NCBI GenBank assembly: GCA_016702545.1
Contig: JADJDT010000042.1
Coordinates: 209,849-273,848 of the forward strand
Reading direction: 5' to 3'
Length of the DNA stretch: 64,000 nt
Source of the DNA: Pseudomonadota bacterium
GTDB taxonomy: Bacteria; Myxococcota_A; Polyangia; GCA-2747355
The position numbers and the translations under genes are program-made. Below the pieces are notes generated by a model. The model saw only the letters and a list, made by a program, of their open reading frames with translations, made no database searches and was not told where the DNA came from. Shown here piece by piece: positions 1 through 12,306 of the stretch; position 1 is the stretch's first letter, and each line of letters begins with the position of its first letter.

Positions 1-4
1 GCGA

Positions 5-964
5 TCATGGCCGGCCGAGCTCGGCGACCCTGAGCCGCAGCGCGCGCGGCAGCAGCTCGAAGCGGGCGGGCAGCCGTCCGGGCGCCTCGCCATCGACATC
101 GAGCAGCACGGCCACGTCGGGGTCGAGCGGCAGGGCCTCGACGCGGCGCGCGCGCTGCACGCGGACCTGCGGCAGCCCGAGGTGCGTGCCGCGATAGAGG
201 CGGTGCCCGTGTCGCAGCATTTCCAGCGCGCTGAGCGCCTCGATCGTCACCACGTCGAAGAGACCGTCGTCGAGCTCGGCAGCGGGCGCGATGCGCATGC
301 CGCCGCCGAAATAACGGCCATTGGCCACCGCCACGTTTTGGACGGTCAGCGTCTCGCTGGCCCCGTCGTCGAGTCGGAGGGCGATCCGGGCCGGGCGGTA
401 GCGCCGCACGGCGCGCGCCGTGGCCAGGGCGAAGGAGAGTCGACCGCCGAGCGCCTTGGAGCTGGCATTGGCGAGCTGGTCCACCAGTCCGGCCAGACCG
501 AAGCTGGCGATGTTGACGAAGTGGCGCGTCTGCGGCGTACCGTCGGCCGTGCAGTAGTGCACCCGGCCCACGTCGATGCTCGTGGTGGCCGCGCCGCTGA
601 GGGCCTCGATGCCGCTGCGCAGGCGTCGTGGTGTGCCGGTGCTGCGAGAGAAATCGCCGCCGGTGCCGAAGTGCAGCAGGCCGACCACGACCTCGGGACA
701 GCGCGGCCCATGCTCGTCGAAGAGGCCGTCGACGACCTCGCTGATCGTGCCGTCCCCGCCGACGGCCACCACCAGCTCGAAGCCCTCGTCCAGCGCCGCG
801 CGGCTCAGCACGCGCGCATCGCCGGGCTGGCGCGTGAAGCGCAGCTGGTGGGGTCCGAGCTGCGCGTGCAGCAGCCCCGCGACCTGCGACCAGCGGCGGG
901 CGAGCGCACCGCCGGCGGACTGCGGATTGGCGATCACGACGGTGCGGAGGTCTTGCTGGGCCAT
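5..964 (-). CDS. Diacylglycerol/lipid kinase family protein (YegS/DagK-like)
   Basis: A 319-residue protein with the DAGK catalytic fold. It opens with VVIANPQSAGG, has the nucleotide-binding GGDGT motif at about residues 69-73, and has FGTGGDFSR where most family members read GTxNDFAR. It ends with the usual beta-rich C-terminal half (VDGEAPG). The family phosphorylates diacylglycerol, ceramide or related lipids at the inner membrane face using ATP; the substrate here cannot be read from sequence. I chose the ATG at 964 because homologous sequence begins immediately after it. An in-frame extension to 1096 exists but is low-complexity Ala/Pro/Arg. The gene is transcribed away from the lipoprotein gene to its right and is not in an obvious operon. 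Confidence 0.88.
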   Translation of the reverse strand: MAQQDLRTVVIANPQSAGGALARRWSQVAGLLHAQLGPHQLRFTRQPGDARVLSRAALDEGFELVVAVGGDGTISEVVDGLFDEHGPRCPEVVVGLLHFGTGGDFSRSTGTPRRLRSGIEALSGAATTSIDVGRVHYCTADGTPQTRHFVNIASFGLAGLVDQLANASSKALGGRLSFALATARAVRRYRPARIALRLDDGASETLTVQNVAVANGRYFGGGMRIAPAAELDDGLFDVVTIEALSALEMLRHGHRLYRGTHLGLPQVRVQRARRVEALPLDPDVAVLLDVDGEAPGRLPARFELLPRALRLRVAELGRP

Positions 965-1177
965 GGTGGGTCCCGCGGCTGACGGGAAGCACTTGTAGCC
1001 AATCAATGGCGCGGCGGCAACCGCGGGGCGGGACACAGGGGCGCCCTTGGGGGAGCGCGTGGGGGCCCGGGCCCCAGGTGACAGGCGAGGTGCCACCGTT
1101 CACACTGCCAGACCAGACGGCCGAGCGGTCGGGCGCCGCAGGCGTTCCCTGTTTGAATCGGCCGAGGAGGGGACCCG

Positions 1178-2590
1178 ATGAGTCACGGTTCTTGCGGGTG
1201 GGCGGGATCGCTTGTGGGGCTGCTGGGGGGCCTGCTCACGGCCCTCGGCGCTTGCTCCGATCCGGCGCGGGGGGGGGACGCTCGGGTCGATGGTGGCGCG
1301 AGCGGCCTTGCCGACGGTGGCCTGGCGGACGCGAGTCACGACCTGACGACGCTGCGCTTGGTCGGTCGACTGACCATCGACTCGAATCCGGCGGTGGGGG
1401 TCAAGATCAGCGCCCGCTGTGGCAGCAAGGTCGCCACGGCGACCTCGGATGACGCGGGAGCGTACAGCGTCGAGGCCGACGTGGCCGGTTGCGCCCCGCT
1501 GGTGGTGGAGTTCGAGAAGGAAGCCTTGGTGCCGAACTTCCGCGTGATTGGGCTGCCGCCGCCGGCGTCACCCTTACACCTCGACATCGCGCTCTCCGTG
1601 GCGGGGAAGCTGCAATGCAACACAGAGGTCTGCACCATCGACGGCAGCAGCACGCTGGGCCGCGAACTTGATTCTTGCGGCGGCCTGATCAAGCAGGGCT
1701 ACACCCACGCCCAGACGGGCCCCGCGGCCCTGCCCTTCGTGCCGGGTGAGTATCGCCGGCAGGACGGTGCCTTGCTGCGCATCCTCGGCTTGCGCCACCT
1801 CTTCCGCGACGTGAACAGCTCAGCGATCGGGGCGGGGCCGTGTCCCTCCGCGATCTGCTATCCGGTCGACTCCCAGGTGCTGGACTGGTTTGGTGATGCC
1901 GAGGGTCGGCTCAGCGGTGCGGACCCGACCCGGCTGCTCAGCCTAACCTTCGATCCCAGTTCAGGCCGGTGGGCTTCGCACGGGCCCGGCTCGACCGTTG
2001 GGTTCACGTGCAAGACCGACGCTCACGGGGAGCCCGACATCCGGTCTGTCCCTGGTAATGCGCTGGACGACGTCCGCGCGGACCGCTTCTTTGTCAACGG
2101 CGGCGAAAATGGCGACTGCAGGCAGGTGGCGGGCTCAAGCGCCGAGGATACCAAGGTCTCGGAATACTGGGTCTGCGGCCCCGTCGATGGCAGTGGCTGG
2201 TACGGCGTGGGCCTCCCCGTGCCGCGCAAGGGGTGTTTGAACCTCAAGGCCACGGACGCCTGCGGCGCGCCGGCGGCCACCACCGCGATCACCGTCGAGG
2301 GGATGGACAACGGCTATCGCACGGAGGGCTGGACGGATCGCTCCGGCCAGGTCTGCCTCGAGGTTCCGGCGAGCGAGCCCGTCGACCCGCCAGGACCTCG
2401 ACTTCGATGGGCTCGGAGGAGAGATCGCAGCAGGATCAGCTCCGTGCGCGAGGGCAGCTCCAGCACGGCCGTGGAGTATGTCGAGACCGCTCGCGCGGCT
2501 AGTGCGACCCAGGCCGCCGTCGGTTGCCGAGAACCCTCGCGGTGCCAGCAGCTCGAGATTCGGGACAGCACGTCGTCCTGCGCGCAGTAG
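1178..2590 (+). CDS. Secreted lipoprotein with carboxypeptidase-regulatory-like domain, function unknown
   Basis: A 470-residue predicted lipoprotein. The signal peptide ends in a lipobox (LTALGAC, Cys26), followed by an Asp/Gly-rich spacer (VDGGASGLADGG) of the kind common in myxobacterial lipoproteins. Residues of about 50-140 look like a carboxypeptidase-regulatory/TonB-plug-like beta sandwich (VGRLTIDSNPAVGVKISARC). The rest is Cys-containing and not recognised. A strong GAGGAGGGG ribosome-binding site lies 7 bases before the ATG. Between about 2385 and 2440 the annotated frame becomes Arg-rich, while the next frame reads a sensible DLDFDGLGGEIAAG. After that the annotated frame again looks normal to the stop. 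This suggests two compensating single-base errors. Function and ligand are unknown. Confidence 0.75.
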   Translation: MSHGSCGWAGSLVGLLGGLLTALGACSDPARGGDARVDGGASGLADGGLADASHDLTTLRLVGRLTIDSNPAVGVKISARCGSKVATATSDDAGAYSVEADVAGCAPLVVEFEKEALVPNFRVIGLPPPASPLHLDIALSVAGKLQCNTEVCTIDGSSTLGRELDSCGGLIKQGYTHAQTGPAALPFVPGEYRRQDGALLRILGLRHLFRDVNSSAIGAGPCPSAICYPVDSQVLDWFGDAEGRLSGADPTRLLSLTFDPSSGRWASHGPGSTVGFTCKTDAHGEPDIRSVPGNALDDVRADRFFVNGGENGDCRQVAGSSAEDTKVSEYWVCGPVDGSGWYGVGLPVPRKGCLNLKATDACGAPAATTAITVEGMDNGYRTEGWTDRSGQVCLEVPASEPVDPPGPRLRWARRRDRSRISSVREGSSSTAVEYVETARAASATQAAVGCREPSRCQQLEIRDSTSSCAQ

Positions 2591-2605
2591 CGGGGCGGCG
2601 CGCGC

Positions 2606-3604
2606 TCACTCCGCGCGGTCGCTCGGTCGGCGACCGGGTGCTGGGGCGGTGCCGGGATCGTCGGGGCGGAGCGCGAAGAAGGTCTGCTCGATCGCGTCGT
2701 TGACGCGGTTGAGCTTGAGCTGCAGCCCGTCGATGAACTCGTGCAGCCCGCCGGCCACGATCTGCTCGACGCTGGCGAAGGCCAGCTCGCTCTGCAGCTG
2801 ACCCAGCCGCTGCTCCGCTTGGTTGCGAAAGGTGTCGCGCGGCGTGCCCGAGATGGCGCGCAGCGACTCGTCGGCGGCCTGCGAGCAGTGGCGCACGGCG
2901 CGCGGGAACTCGCGATCGAGGAGCAGGAACTCGACCACGCGCGGCGGGGTGATGCCGTGGTGTCGCTTGCGGTACATCTCGAAGGCGCTGACCGACTGCA
3001 GCACGGCCGACCACTGCAGGTCGTCGAGCGGGCCACCGACGTCTTGGACCCGTGGCAGCAGCAGGAAGTACTTCACGTCGAGGATGCGTGAGGTCTTGTC
3101 GGCGCGCTCGAGCATGCGACCGAGCCGGGCGAAGTGCCAGCCCTCGTTGTGCGACATCGTCGAGTCGATGATGCCCTGAAAGAGATGGCCGGCGAGGCGC
3201 ACGCGCTCGAAGAGATCGTGGGGACGGTCGGCCGGCGGCAGGGCCGCGGCGTGGGCCACCAGCGCTTGGAACTCGGCCAGTTGCTCCCAGGTCTCGGAGG
3301 AGATGGTCTCGCGGACGGAGCGTGCGTTGGCGCGCGCCTGCGCCAGACAGGCGACGATCGAGTGCGGGTAGTCGGCGTCGAAGGCGAGGAACTGAATCAC
3401 GTCGGCGCGCGTCGGCTGCCCGTAACGCGCCGTGAAGAGCGCCTCGTCGCCGGTGATCTTGACCAGCGGCTGCCAGGACTCGCTGTCGGTCTGCGGCAGG
3501 TCGAGCACCAGGTTGTGGTGCACCTCGATGAAGCGCGCCAGGTTGTCGGCGCGCTCGACGTAGCGGCTCATCCAGTAGATTGCTTCGGCGACACGACTGA
3601 GCAT
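2606..3604 (-). CDS. Alpha-E domain protein (DUF403, COG2307)
   Basis: A 332-residue, almost all-helical alpha-E protein with the family's standard opening (MLSRVAEAIYWMSRYVERAD) and closing (FFALRPDDPG). The biochemical role of alpha-E is not established. It is nearly always encoded beside or fused to circularly permuted ATP-grasp ligases and transglutaminase-like proteins. It starts 38 bases after the stop of the ATP-grasp gene upstream and is the last gene of the cluster. An uninterrupted reading frame fuses the two proteins, but that fusion is an artefact of a frame change inside the ATP-grasp gene; the ATG at 3604 is the natural start. Confidence 0.9.
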   Translation of the reverse strand: MLSRVAEAIYWMSRYVERADNLARFIEVHHNLVLDLPQTDSESWQPLVKITGDEALFTARYGQPTRADVIQFLAFDADYPHSIVACLAQARANARSVRETISSETWEQLAEFQALVAHAAALPPADRPHDLFERVRLAGHLFQGIIDSTMSHNEGWHFARLGRMLERADKTSRILDVKYFLLLPRVQDVGGPLDDLQWSAVLQSVSAFEMYRKRHHGITPPRVVEFLLLDREFPRAVRHCSQAADESLRAISGTPRDTFRNQAEQRLGQLQSELAFASVEQIVAGGLHEFIDGLQLKLNRVNDAIEQTFFALRPDDPGTAPAPGRRPSDRAE

Positions 3605-3642
3605 CGATGATCCCCACTCTCTCTTCGCTCTGCCCTGCTGCG

Positions 3643-5173
3643 CTAGGGCGGGTGCGCCAGCACCCAGGTGTCCTTGCTGCCGCCGCCCTGCGACGAGTTG
3701 ACGACCAGCGAGCCCTTGCGCAGCGCCACGCGCGTGAGGCCTCCCCGGGAGCACGAAGATGTCGCGACCGCAGAGGATGTAGGGGCGCAGATCGACGTGG
3801 CGGCCCTCGAAGTGGCCGTCGATGATCGTCGGCACGCGCGAGAGCGCGAGCGTCGGCTGCGCGATGTACTGCCGCGGGCGCTCGTTGATGCGCCGGGCGA
3901 AGTCACGCCGCTGCTCGTCGCTGGCGTGGGGCCCGATCAACATGCCGTAGCCCCCCGACTCGTCGGCGGCCTTGACGACGAGCTGATCGAGATGGTCCAG
4001 CACGAAGCGGCGGTCGGCCTCGCGCTGGCAGACATAGGTCGGCACGTTGGGGATGATCGCCGGCTCGCCCAGGTAATAGCGCACGAGATCGGGAACGAAG
4101 GGGTAGATCACCTTGTCGTCGGCGATGCCGGTGCCCGGCGCGTTGGCGAGCGCCACGTGGCCGCGGCGATAGACCTCCAGCAGGCCGGGCACGCCGAGGA
4201 GCGAGTCGGCGCGAAAGGCCTCGGGGTCGAGGAAGTCGTCGTCGATGCGGCGGTAGATCACGTCGACCCGCTCGAAGCCCGAGGTGGTGCGCATCCACAC
4301 CAGGCCGTCGCGCACCACCAGATCACGCCCCTCGACCAGCTCGACCCCCATCTGCTGCGCGAGGAAGGCGTGCTCGTAGTAGGCGGAGTTGCAGACGCCG
4401 GGCGTCAGCACCACGACCGTCGGCGTGCGCACCGCTGGTGGGGCCACCGACTCCAGCACCTGCAACAGGCGGCTGGGGTAGTCCTCGACCGGGCGCACCG
4501 CCACGCTCTCGAAGAGCCGTGGGAAGCTGCGCTTCATCGCCCGGCGATTCTGCAGCACATAGGACACGCCGGAGGGGCAGCGCAGGTTGTCCTCGAGCAC
4601 ATAGATTTGCCCGTCGCGATCGCGCACCAGGTCGGTGCCCGTCACGTGGCACCAGATCCCCGCGGGGGGCTCGAGGCCGACGCAGGGCTGACGAAAGCTG
4701 CGCGCGCTCGCCACCAGCTCGGCCGGTACGACGCCGTCTCGCACGGCGCGTTGCTGGTGGTACATGTCGCCGATGAAGAGGTTGAGCGCGCGGACGCGTT
4801 GAATCAGCCCGCGCTCGATCCAGTCCCATTCGCTGGCCGCGACGATGCGCGGCACGATGTCGAAGGGGAAGATGCGATCGGCGCCGTGATCGTCGCCATA
4901 GACCGCGAAGTTGATCCCCATGCGCTGGAACAGCCGCACGGCAGCTCCCTGCCGCGTCAGCAGCTCGGTGCTGCTCAGCGACTCGAGCGCCTCGACCAGC
5001 AGGCGCGCCTGTGGGCGCGGTTGGCCGCGTTCGTCGATCAGCTCGTCGTAGTGCTCGAGGGTGTCGTAGGCCGCGAAGCTGAGCGCCGGTGCGGCGCTCG
5101 GCGGTGCCGTCGGCCGAGGAGAGGATGACGCGCCGTCGTTGACCGCGTAGCTCATCTGCAGTCCCTGCTCCAT
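3643..5173 (-). CDS. Circularly permuted ATP-grasp protein (DUF404/DUF407, COG2308), frameshifted near its 3' end
   Basis: About 510 residues. Recognisable blocks are RDLVVRDGLVWM, a PGVCNSAYYEHAF segment, KAADESGGYGMLIG and the family's typical C-terminus SLVVNSSQGGGSKDTWVL. These proteins are predicted ATP-dependent carboxylate-amine ligases of the permuted ATP-grasp class; substrate unknown. The frame running from 5173 loses similarity near 3740. The true C-terminus (GLTRVALRKGS onward) is in the next frame and stops at 3643, so one base appears to be missing at about 3738-3745. It lies 235 bases after the second transglutaminase gene and is followed by the alpha-E gene, repeating the ligase/alpha-E arrangement seen upstream in the same cluster. 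The start could also be the ATG at 5155. Confidence 0.85.
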
Positions 5174-5408
5174 CTCGGGCCTCCCGCGCTTGCAGCCGGC
5201 ACGCCTTGGCCGCGGATGCCACGCGCGAGCTCAGTCGCTGCGGCGGGGCGGCAAGGGGCGTGTGGGGCCTCGCGTAGCATGCCTGATGCCAAGCCCCCGG
5301 CCGGCCGGCGGAGGCGCCCACGCCAGGAAAACCCGTGTGTGCGCGCCGTCGTCGCCGCTGGGGATCGGTGCCGGATCCGCCCCTTCCGACCCCGGCGTGG
5401 GGCATTTC

Positions 5409-6335
5409 CTACCGTGGTGTACCCTCCTGCTCGCTGGCGCTCTGCCGCTCGGTCGCGCCCTCGCCCTCGGCCGTCACCTCGACGGCCACCTTCAGCGTCT
5501 GGCGGTCGCCGCCGACGTAGATGCCGGCGATCGGCGAGACGTCGCCGTAGTCGCGGCCCCAGGCCACCGTGACGTGATCGAGCGCCGGGAGCACGTCGTT
5601 CGTCGGGTCGACGTCGATCCATCCCGCGTCGCCGCAGTAGACCCCGACCCAGGCGTGCGAGGCGTCGGCGCCGATCAGCCGGGCCTGGCCGGGGCGCGGC
5701 CGCGTGCGCAGATAGCCGCTGACGTAGCGTGCCGCCAGGCCGAGCGCGCGCAGGCAGGCGATCTGCACGTGGGCCAGGTCTTGGCACACGCCGCGACGCA
5801 GGCGAAAGACCTCCTCCGGCGCGGTGGTCACCGTGGTGGCGCGCTTGTCGTAGGCGAACTCGGTGTGCATGCGACGGGTCAGCGCGAGGATCCCGTCGAC
5901 GATCGGTCGGCCTGGGGTGAAGGACTGCTCGGCGTAGGCGCGCAGCTCGGGCGAGACGCGAATGCGCGGCGAGTCGTCGACGAAGGCCAGCGCCGTCAGG
6001 GTCTGCGCGTCGCGCTCGCGCTGCAGGCGCTGGCGTACCTGCTCCCAGGGGGGGGAGGACTCGGTCGCCACCGCGGGCCGCGGCCACAGCTCGACGGTGC
6101 TGAGCGCGGTGATGCTCATCTGGCGGTGCGGCTCGGCCACCGTGAAGTAGCCGACCGTGTTGCCGAAGAAGTCGCGCCGGGTGTGCAGCACCGTCTCCCG
6201 CGGCTCGACGGTCAGCAGGTGGGCATGACAGCGCTGGTGTGGCTCGTCGCGCGGCCGGAGGCGCACGACGTTATGGCCGATCAATACCGGCGACTCGTAG
6301 TCGTAGGCGGTGCGGTGGGTGATCGTGAGCCTCAT
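5409..6335 (-). CDS. Transglutaminase-like protein (COG1305 family)
   Basis: A 308-residue protein of the bacterial transglutaminase-like N-terminal plus core type. The catalytic triad is visible: Cys184 in RRGVCQDLAHVQ, His227 in DASHAWVGVY and Asp243 in DVDPTN. There is no signal peptide, so it should be cytoplasmic. Family members act as peptidases, amidases or amine transferases on peptide-like substrates; the specificity is not readable. Its ATG overlaps the stop of the ATP-grasp/alpha-E fusion gene by four bases, so the two are translationally coupled. The pairing of this family with permuted ATP-grasp and alpha-E proteins is a conserved genomic association. Confidence 0.92.
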   Translation of the reverse strand: MRLTITHRTAYDYESPVLIGHNVVRLRPRDEPHQRCHAHLLTVEPRETVLHTRRDFFGNTVGYFTVAEPHRQMSITALSTVELWPRPAVATESSPPWEQVRQRLQRERDAQTLTALAFVDDSPRIRVSPELRAYAEQSFTPGRPIVDGILALTRRMHTEFAYDKRATTVTTAPEEVFRLRRGVCQDLAHVQIACLRALGLAARYVSGYLRTRPRPGQARLIGADASHAWVGVYCGDAGWIDVDPTNDVLPALDHVTVAWGRDYGDVSPIAGIYVGGDRQTLKVAVEVTAEGEGATERQSASEQEGTPR

Positions 6336-8926
6336 CGCGCCGTACCGTCGGGCTGCGGCCTCCGCGCCGTGGGCTGGATCTGCGCCAGCTGGTGCGCAGG
6401 CACGGCGTGCGCGAGGTAGCGCTGCACCACGGCGTCCGAGAGCGCGGGGAGCTGCTCGGCGAGCCGCTGCAGCAGCGTGCGCAAGCGTTCGCGGTCCTCG
6501 GCGCTGGCGCTGTCCCCCGCCACCGCCAGGACGTCCAGCAGCCGCAGCTCGTGCACCAGGGCCATCGCCAGCCGTTGTTCGGCGTCGCGGTAAGCGCGCG
6601 GGTGCTCGCGCGGGAGCTGCTCGACGTGGTCGGCGGCCACGACCAGCTGAAAGGCCACCGCCCGCGGGTTCTGCTCGTCCGTCAGCAGCAGGTCCACCAC
6701 GGGGGCGAGGCGCACGGTGGCGCGATAGCGCGAACGGTAGGTCATCGCGCTGTCGGCGACCTCCAAGAGGGCGTCGAGGACGGCGGCGTCGGTCGGGTCG
6801 GCATGCTGCAGCAGGACCTCATCGAGCAGCACGACCATGTTCAACGCCCGCTCGATGCGGCGGCCGAAGTCGAGGAAGCGCCAGCCCAGGGCGCGGGTCA
6901 TGCTCTCCGTCATCATGCCGGCGAAGGCCGCGAGATCGATCAAGAGCTGATCGAGCAGCGCGCGCAGCTCGATCAGCTCGAGGCTGTCGCCGGCGTCGGC
7001 CGGCGGGAGAAAGTCGCGATCGATGCGATTGATGATGCGCCAGCTATCGAGGGAGATCCGGTCGCGCACCACGGAGGCCAGGCGGTGGACCGCGCTGATG
7101 GTGGCGCGCAGGCTGGTCGGCCGCGCCAGATCGAAGACCGAGCGCGCCAGCAGGCGATCGAGACCGATGCTCTCCGGGCGCGCTGCCCTCGTCGTCCGCG
7201 TCGAGCTGGCCCTGGGCGGCGAGCCCGCGCCACAGCGCGCGCAGCTCGGCGTTCGTGCGCAGCTCGGCCTCGCCGCCCAGGCGTCCGAGGGTGGTGCGCA
7301 AGAGGCGGGCGGCGCCCTCCGCCCGCTCGACCTGGCGACCGAGCCAGAACATGTTGTCGCCCACGCGGCTGGGCAGCTCGGCGCCGCCGCGTCGCAGCGC
7401 GATCGCCTGCCCGAGCTGCGGGAGTAGGCTGACCTCGCGCACGGCGCCGGCGGTCAGCATCCAGACGTCCTTGCGCCGCTCGGTGATGACGCGCGAGCGC
7501 TCGATCGCCGCGGGCGTGTCGGCGACCCGCGCCAGGCCGCCGAGCAGCGCCTCGTGGCCGTTGGCCCCCGCGACGGCGTAGCCGCGCAGGCCGAGGTAGG
7601 CGGCGCCGACGCGGCCGCCCTGCCAGGTGGGCCCGCAGGCCGGTTGAATCGCCTCTTGGGCCACGTAGCGCGCGGGCTGCTGCGCGATCATCGCCCTCAA
7701 GGACGCGAGCTCGGTCGAGCTCAGCTCCCCGCCGTAGACGGGCTTGCCCCAGCCGCAGGCCGGGCGGATCACGAGCTGGCTCAGGCGTTCGAGCACCCGC
7801 CGGCAGGCGGGCTCGTCGCCGCACCAGGAGCTCTCGACCGCCGGCAGCAGCAGGGCCTCGCCGAACCACTCGCGCGCGATCGTCGGCAGCAGCGCGGTCA
7901 GCGCCGGGGCCTGCGCCAGCGCGCTGCCGATCGCGTTGGCCACCAGCACGTGGCCCGCGCGAACGACCTGGAGCAGTCCGGGCACGCCGTGCAGCGAATC
8001 GCCGCGCAGCTCGAGCGGGTCGCAGTCGTCGTCGCCCTGACGGCGGACGATCACGTCGACCTCGAGCAGTCCGCCGAGGGTCTTGAGCCAGACGCGCTCG
8101 CCGCGCGCGGTCAAGTCGCCGCCCTCGACCAGCGTGTAGCCCAGGTAGCGGGCGAGCTGTGCGTCCTCGACGTAGTACTTGCTCGCCGGGCCCTTGGTCA
8201 GCAGCACCACCCGCGGGTTGTCGCGGCTGCGTGGCGCCTGGCGGCGCAGCGTCTCGCGCAGCGCGATGAAGAAGGGCGCGAGGCGCTCGACCTGGCACTG
8301 ACGAAAGACGGTGAGCAGCATGCCCGAGACGAGCACGCGGGTCTCCAGCGCGTAGCCCAGGCCGGCCGGTGCGTCGGTGCGATCGGAGACCACCCGCCAC
8401 TGCCCGTCGGCGCCGCGCCCCAGGTCGGCGGCGTAGAGCTGCAAGAAACAGCCCTCCGGCGGGCGATAACCGTGGCAGGGGTGCAGGAAGGCGGGATTGC
8501 CAAAGACGAGCGAAGGGGGCACCAGCCCGCGCTGCACGAGGAGCTGAGGACCGTAGAGATCGGTGAGCACTTGGTTCAGCAGGCGCGCGCGCTGCGCCAG
8601 GCCCTCGGCCAGTCCGCGCGCCTCCGTGGGCGCGATCAGCAGCGGCAGCGGGTCGAGGTTGAGCGGACGGCGCGGGTCGTCCCACTCGCCCTCGTGGTCC
8701 TGCGGCGCGCTGTCGCGTACCTGCCGCTGGGCGACCTCCCAGCGTCGTGCCAGCTCGCCCGGACCGAGCGTCGCCAGCGCGTCGGCGAAGGGTTGCCAGT
8801 GCGGGCGCAGCCGCCCGTCCTGTTGCAGCTCGTCGTAGGCCGCCGGCAGCGCCTGGTAGTCAGCGAAGGGCGCGGGCGCTGGCGTCAGCGACTCGGTGAG
8901 CGCGGGCTGCGACGGCTCCCAGGAGC

Positions 8927-8930
<4 letters not shown>
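6332..8930 (-). CDS. Circularly permuted ATP-grasp and alpha-E fusion protein, frameshifted at the domain junction
   Basis: About 865 residues when the two frames are joined. The first about 480 residues are a permuted ATP-grasp ligase (LLTKGPASKYYVEDAQLARY, TERRKDVWMLTAG). An alpha-E domain follows, starting at SRVGDNMFWLGRQVERAEGA. The frame starting at 8930 reads into nonsense after GQLDADDEGS. The adjacent frame continues with PESIGLDRLLARSVFDLARP and runs to 6332. A single-base indel near 7180-7190 therefore breaks an otherwise normal gene. The start overlaps the stop of the DUF2126 gene (ATGA at 8927-8930) and the end overlaps the transglutaminase start at 6335. It is thus the middle gene of a coupled operon. 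Confidence 0.86.
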
Positions 8931-12161
<3,231 letters not shown>

Positions 12162-12165
12162 GGGG

Positions 12166-12173
12166 CACCTCCT
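12166..12173 (-). promoter_or_regulatory. Ribosome-binding site of the transglutaminase-DUF2126 gene
   Basis: AGGAGGTG lies 4 bases upstream of the ATG at 12161, a close match to the anti-Shine-Dalgarno sequence. It fixes this start and marks the head of the amidoligase operon. No convincing -10/-35 pair was recognised in 12174-12306. Confidence 0.8.
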
Positions 12174-12306
12174 TCAGGGCGCGTCGGTGGCGGCTCAACG
12201 TCGCACAAGCAGCGCGCGCGTCAAGCCGGGCCAGCGCACCGGCTGCGCGGCGAGCGCGGCGCCCTCCCGGTCGTGGCGCAGAGGGCCGAGCGTGCGGGTG
12301 GGGCCC

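Noticed and set aside
182..982. Long open frames opposite or overlapping almost every gene, for example here over the lipid kinase
   Set aside because: In DNA this GC-rich, stops are rare in all frames. These frames are rich in Arg, Ala, Pro and His, have no family similarity and mirror the codon pattern of the real gene on the other strand.
2606..5173. A natural ATP-grasp/alpha-E fusion protein of 855 residues
   Set aside because: The open frame passes through a shifted stretch (about 3606-3740) with no similarity. The real ATP-grasp C-terminus is in the adjacent frame and ends at 3643, and the alpha-E gene has its own start at 3604.
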